From assembly GCF_900444995.1 (NCBI RefSeq), contig NZ_UAPQ01000001.1, forward strand, positions 1-64,000: a stretch of 64,000 bases of DNA. Direction: 5' to 3'. A model generated the notes under the pieces. That model saw only the letters and a program-made list of their open reading frames with translations, did no database searches and had not been told where the DNA came from. Position 1 is the first letter of the stretch. Every line of letters starts with the position of its first letter. Shown here one piece after another: positions 61,608 to 64,000 of the stretch. Source of the DNA: Actinomyces bovis (GTDB taxonomy: Bacteria > Actinomycetota > Actinomycetes > Actinomycetales > Actinomycetaceae). The position numbers and the translations under genes are program-made.

Positions 61608-63035
61608 ATGTCCTCTATCTCTTCCCTGTTCCGCATTGAAGCGAAGCCTGGCGGCAGCACTCCCCTAAGCCAGCAACGCAAGCGCTGGCTCTGGGAGTTC
61701 ATCAAGGTCTACTCCGTGCTGATCGTCGGCTACGGCGGCTTCTACCTGCTTCGCACCAACTTCAAGTCCGCCCAGCCCTTCCTAAAAGAACAGATCGGCC
61801 TGTCCACTTCCGAGCTGGGCACCATTGGCTTTGCCTTCTCCCTAACCTACGGCTTCGGCGGCCTGCTGCTCGGATTCTTCATCGACGGTAAGAACACCAA
61901 GCGCGTCGTCTCGGCCCTGCTGATCGGCTCAGGCATCCTCTCCATCCTGATCGGCGCCGCACTGGCCGCCGTCAACAATCCCTACGGCATTCTTATCCTC
62001 CTGTGGTCCCTAAATGGACTGTTCCAAGCTCCCGGCGGACCCTGCTGCAACTCCACCATGAACCGTTGGACCCCTCGAGCCTTGCGTGGCCGCTTTATCG
62101 GCTGGTGGAATGCCTCCCACAACCTCGGCGCCATGGCCGCAGGCGCTCTGGCTCTCTGGGGCGCAAACACGCTCTTCCACGGCAACGTCATTGGCATGTT
62201 TATTGTGCCGGCCATCGTGGCCATACCCATCGGCATCTGGGGCTTCTTCTATGGCAAGGACGACCCCTGCGAGCTTGGATGGGAGCGGCCTGAGACTATC
62301 TTCGAAGAGCCAGTTGCCAAGGCCGACGTCGTCACTGAGCAGGTTTCCAAGGGCCGCATCCTGTACGAATACGTCCTCAAGAATCCCGCCGTATGGTTAC
62401 TGTGCATCGCCAACGTGGCCGCCTACTGCGTGCGCATCGGCATCGACAACTGGAACGTCCTCTACACCCACGAAGTCTTGGGCTTCTCCGACTACACCGC
62501 AGTGAACACCACCATCGCCTTAGAAATGGGAGGTTTGGCAGGATCACTAGCCTGGGGCTTCGTCTCCGACAAGCTCGGTGGGCGCCGCGCCATCACCGCA
62601 GCGATCGGCCTAGGCCTAGTGATTGTGCCGATTCTGATCTACTCGCAAGCCACTTCGGAGACCGTCGTCTATGCCGCGTTGTTCTTCATTGGCTTCCTGA
62701 TCTTCGGACCGGTCACTCTAATTGGCATCTGCGTGATCGGTTTCGCCCCCAAGACCGCCACCGTAGTGGTCAACGCCGTCCCCAGAGCCTTCGGCTATGT
62801 ATTTGGTGACTCCATGGCAAAGGTGCTTCTGGGCCGGATTGCTGACCCGAAGAAGCACGGCGTAACGGTCTTCGGGCACAACCTACACGGCTGGGGCTCA
62901 ACCTTTACGGTGTTGATTGTTTCGGCCATAGTGGGCCTGGCCTGCCTGCTCATTGTGGCCCTACTGGAGGAACGTATGCTCCGGGCAGACCGCAAATTCG
63001 CCCAGGACAACCCGCAGGAGGTGGCCACCGCATGA
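61608..63035 (+). CDS. UhpT-like hexose-phosphate:phosphate antiporter (OPA family, MFS)
   Basis: The 475-residue, 12-helix carrier aligns by eye with E. coli UhpT over its length. Both substrate-binding Arg positions are kept (FYLLRTNF and YCVRIGIDNW), as are GFFIDGKNTK, RGRFIGWWNASHNLG and LEERMLRADRK. It should import hexose phosphates in exchange for phosphate. The start is the ATG at 61608 (GAGGTG 6 nt upstream); the longer frame to 61491 overlaps the operator and is unconserved. It overlaps the phosphatase-family gene by 4 bp (ATGA), forming a two-gene operon behind a LacI-type operator. Confidence 0.92.
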   Translation: MSSISSLFRIEAKPGGSTPLSQQRKRWLWEFIKVYSVLIVGYGGFYLLRTNFKSAQPFLKEQIGLSTSELGTIGFAFSLTYGFGGLLLGFFIDGKNTKRVVSALLIGSGILSILIGAALAAVNNPYGILILLWSLNGLFQAPGGPCCNSTMNRWTPRALRGRFIGWWNASHNLGAMAAGALALWGANTLFHGNVIGMFIVPAIVAIPIGIWGFFYGKDDPCELGWERPETIFEEPVAKADVVTEQVSKGRILYEYVLKNPAVWLLCIANVAAYCVRIGIDNWNVLYTHEVLGFSDYTAVNTTIALEMGGLAGSLAWGFVSDKLGGRRAITAAIGLGLVIVPILIYSQATSETVVYAALFFIGFLIFGPVTLIGICVIGFAPKTATVVVNAVPRAFGYVFGDSMAKVLLGRIADPKKHGVTVFGHNLHGWGSTFTVLIVSAIVGLACLLIVALLEERMLRADRKFAQDNPQEVATA

Positions 63036-63829
63036 GTGTGAAGATTGACGACACCTGTTTAGACCAATTGCTCCAGGTGGCCCTTGGTGTCGTCCAACGG
63101 GCCGCCGAGATAGCCCAGTCCGCGCAGTTGTGGGAAGGCCTAGACGTGCGCACTAAGTCAGGGCGCAATGATCTGGTAACCGCAATTGACCAGGCCGTGG
63201 AGGAGCACGTTGCCCAAGCTCTGAGCTCCCAAACTGGCCTACCTCTGCTAGGCGAGGAAGGGCACGCGGTTGATTCTTTCGCGGGGCTGGTCTGGGTGCT
63301 CGACCCAGTGGACGGCACTATGAATCTGGTGGAGACCCGCCGCGACTACGCGGTTTCGCTGGCACTTTGCCTGGATGGGGTGCCGGTCATTGGGGTGGTG
63401 CGTGACGTGGTCATTGGGCACACCTACAGCGCGGTGCGCGGCAAAGGTGCCTGCTGCGATGGGATACCGCTGCCGCCTGTCGGTGAGGGGCCTGCACGCA
63501 CTGACTGCGTGATCATCACCGATCTCAAGGAGATTCAGGCGCTGCCGAGGCTGGCTCAGTGTCTAGTGGAGTCCCGGGGACACCGCCGTTACGGTTCAGC
63601 CGCACTGGAATGTGTGGAAGTGGCTTGCGGCAGAGCTGGAGCCTTTGTCCATATGTGGGTCTCCCCTTGGGATATTGCGGCAGCTGCCCTGATTTGTGCG
63701 GAGGCAGGGGTTCGTTTCACCCGTTTGGATGGCACACCTTTGGATGTGCGCTACCAGGGTTCTGTGCTGGTAGCCCCTCCTCGCACTCACCAGGAGCTGT
63801 TGCAGCGTCTCATGATTGATGCAGCCTGA
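63032..63829 (+). CDS. Inositol-monophosphatase-family protein
   Basis: The 265 residues have the Mg-dependent phosphatase motifs PLLGEEGH (metal Glu), VWVLDPVDGTMNLVETR (DPxDGT) and VSPWDIAAAALICAEAGV (WDxAA). The family dephosphorylates inositol phosphate, fructose 1,6-bisphosphate, PAP or other sugar phosphates; the exact substrate cannot be fixed. Translational coupling to a hexose-phosphate carrier suggests a role in handling imported sugar phosphates. Confidence 0.9.
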   Translation: MSVKIDDTCLDQLLQVALGVVQRAAEIAQSAQLWEGLDVRTKSGRNDLVTAIDQAVEEHVAQALSSQTGLPLLGEEGHAVDSFAGLVWVLDPVDGTMNLVETRRDYAVSLALCLDGVPVIGVVRDVVIGHTYSAVRGKGACCDGIPLPPVGEGPARTDCVIITDLKEIQALPRLAQCLVESRGHRRYGSAALECVEVACGRAGAFVHMWVSPWDIAAAALICAEAGVRFTRLDGTPLDVRYQGSVLVAPPRTHQELLQRLMIDAA

Positions 63830-63843
63830 GTGCACGCTGCGGG

Positions 63844-63884
63844 CTGGTCCCAGTCACTCCGCTAGGCGGGGAGGCTGGGGCCAG
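63844..63884. terminator. Hairpin between convergent genes
   Basis: A 19-position stem with one mismatch and three wobble pairs (63844-63862 with 63866-63884, loop TAG) lies between the phosphatase-family gene and the lacI-type gene. It is the likely terminator for both. Confidence 0.55.
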
Positions 63885-63931
63885 TTCCGGTGTAGTTCGA
63901 CTGCCTGATCCCCACAATCTGGCGCAGCCGA

Positions 63932-64000
63932 TTACTTGCGTGGCGCGGGCCCGGAGGAGCCTCTGACCACCAGCTTGGTGTTCACTTTGCATCGCTCAGG
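63932..64000 (-). CDS. LacI-family transcriptional regulator (C-terminal end only)
   Basis: Only the last 22 codons are inside the window, ending at a TAA at 63932-63934. They read VNTKLVVRGSSGPAPRK, the usual C-terminus of LacI/GalR regulators (x-T-x-LVVRGSS). The rest lies beyond the right edge. It probably binds the operator at 61526-61539. Confidence 0.75.
   Translation of the reverse strand, partial: PERCKVNTKLVVRGSSGPAPRK

Overview
The window is high-GC Gram-positive (actinobacterial) chromosome. Four things show this: the pupylation genes (pup, dop, pafA, ARC/Mpa ATPase), WhiA, the uvrC-rapZ-yvcK-whiA-gap-pgk-tpiA-secG gene order, and a PdtaR-type ANTAR regulator next to pyk. Absence of a 20S proteasome in the pup locus, a eukaryotic-type UGPase, a multi-subunit 2-oxoacid:ferredoxin oxidoreductase and a UhpT-like hexose-phosphate carrier fit a host-associated, facultatively anaerobic member of the Actinomycetaceae. 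The family assignment is inference.

Layout. 0-12 kb: parA (cut by the left edge), xerD, secG, the lower-glycolysis genes tpiA-pgk-gap, then whiA-yvcK-rapZ and uvrC. All are on the minus strand except purT, which sits in opposite orientation between rapZ and uvrC. 11.9-12.4 kb: tRNA-Gly/Cys/Val(GAC) diverge from tRNA-Val(CAC). 12.5-22.4 kb: UGPase, the PLP-synthase genes pdxST with divergent pdxR, a frame-broken DUF2339-like membrane protein, uvrA and a YciI-like gene. 22.5-31.1 kb: a four-gene 2-oxoacid oxidoreductase operon whose electron partner is a GltD-like flavoprotein, a CtpE-like P-type ATPase, and a TerC-family gene behind a probable manganese (yybP-ykoY) riboswitch. 31-43.5 kb: uvrB, a conserved Tat lipoprotein, coaE, rpsA, a frameshifted polA, a thioesterase, pdtaR, an odd tRNA(CAA), pyk and lgt. 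43.5-49.7 kb: a TrpC-like gene with missing catalytic residues, an OPT transporter, hisI, two small membrane proteins, hisF and a P-loop kinase. 49.7-57.3 kb: the pupylation operon trmI-mpa/arc-dop-pup-pafA-FKBP-like. 57-64 kb: polysaccharide deacetylase, M50 site-2 protease, RecB-type nuclease, aldo/keto reductase, and a hexose-phosphate carrier with an inositol-phosphatase-family gene behind a LacI-type operator. The 3' end of a LacI-family regulator runs off the right edge.

How the genes work together. Glycolysis (tpiA, pgk, gap, pyk) leads to pyruvate, a likely substrate of the oxidoreductase operon, with hexose phosphate import feeding the top. DNA repair is well represented (uvrA, uvrB, uvrC, polA, RecB-like nuclease). 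The pupylation operon has everything for tagging and removing Pup, but no prcBA and no C-terminal docking motif on the ATPase, so its output is probably unfolding or storage rather than proteasomal degradation. The most interesting items are the riboswitch with a readable mutually exclusive ribosome-binding-site switch, the degenerate TrpC, the Dop with an enlarged loop, the flavoprotein-linked oxidoreductase, and a CAA-anticodon tRNA without a long variable arm. Two single-base frameshifts (polA and the DUF2339-like gene) need checking against reads. No prophage, insertion sequence, CRISPR array or rRNA was seen.
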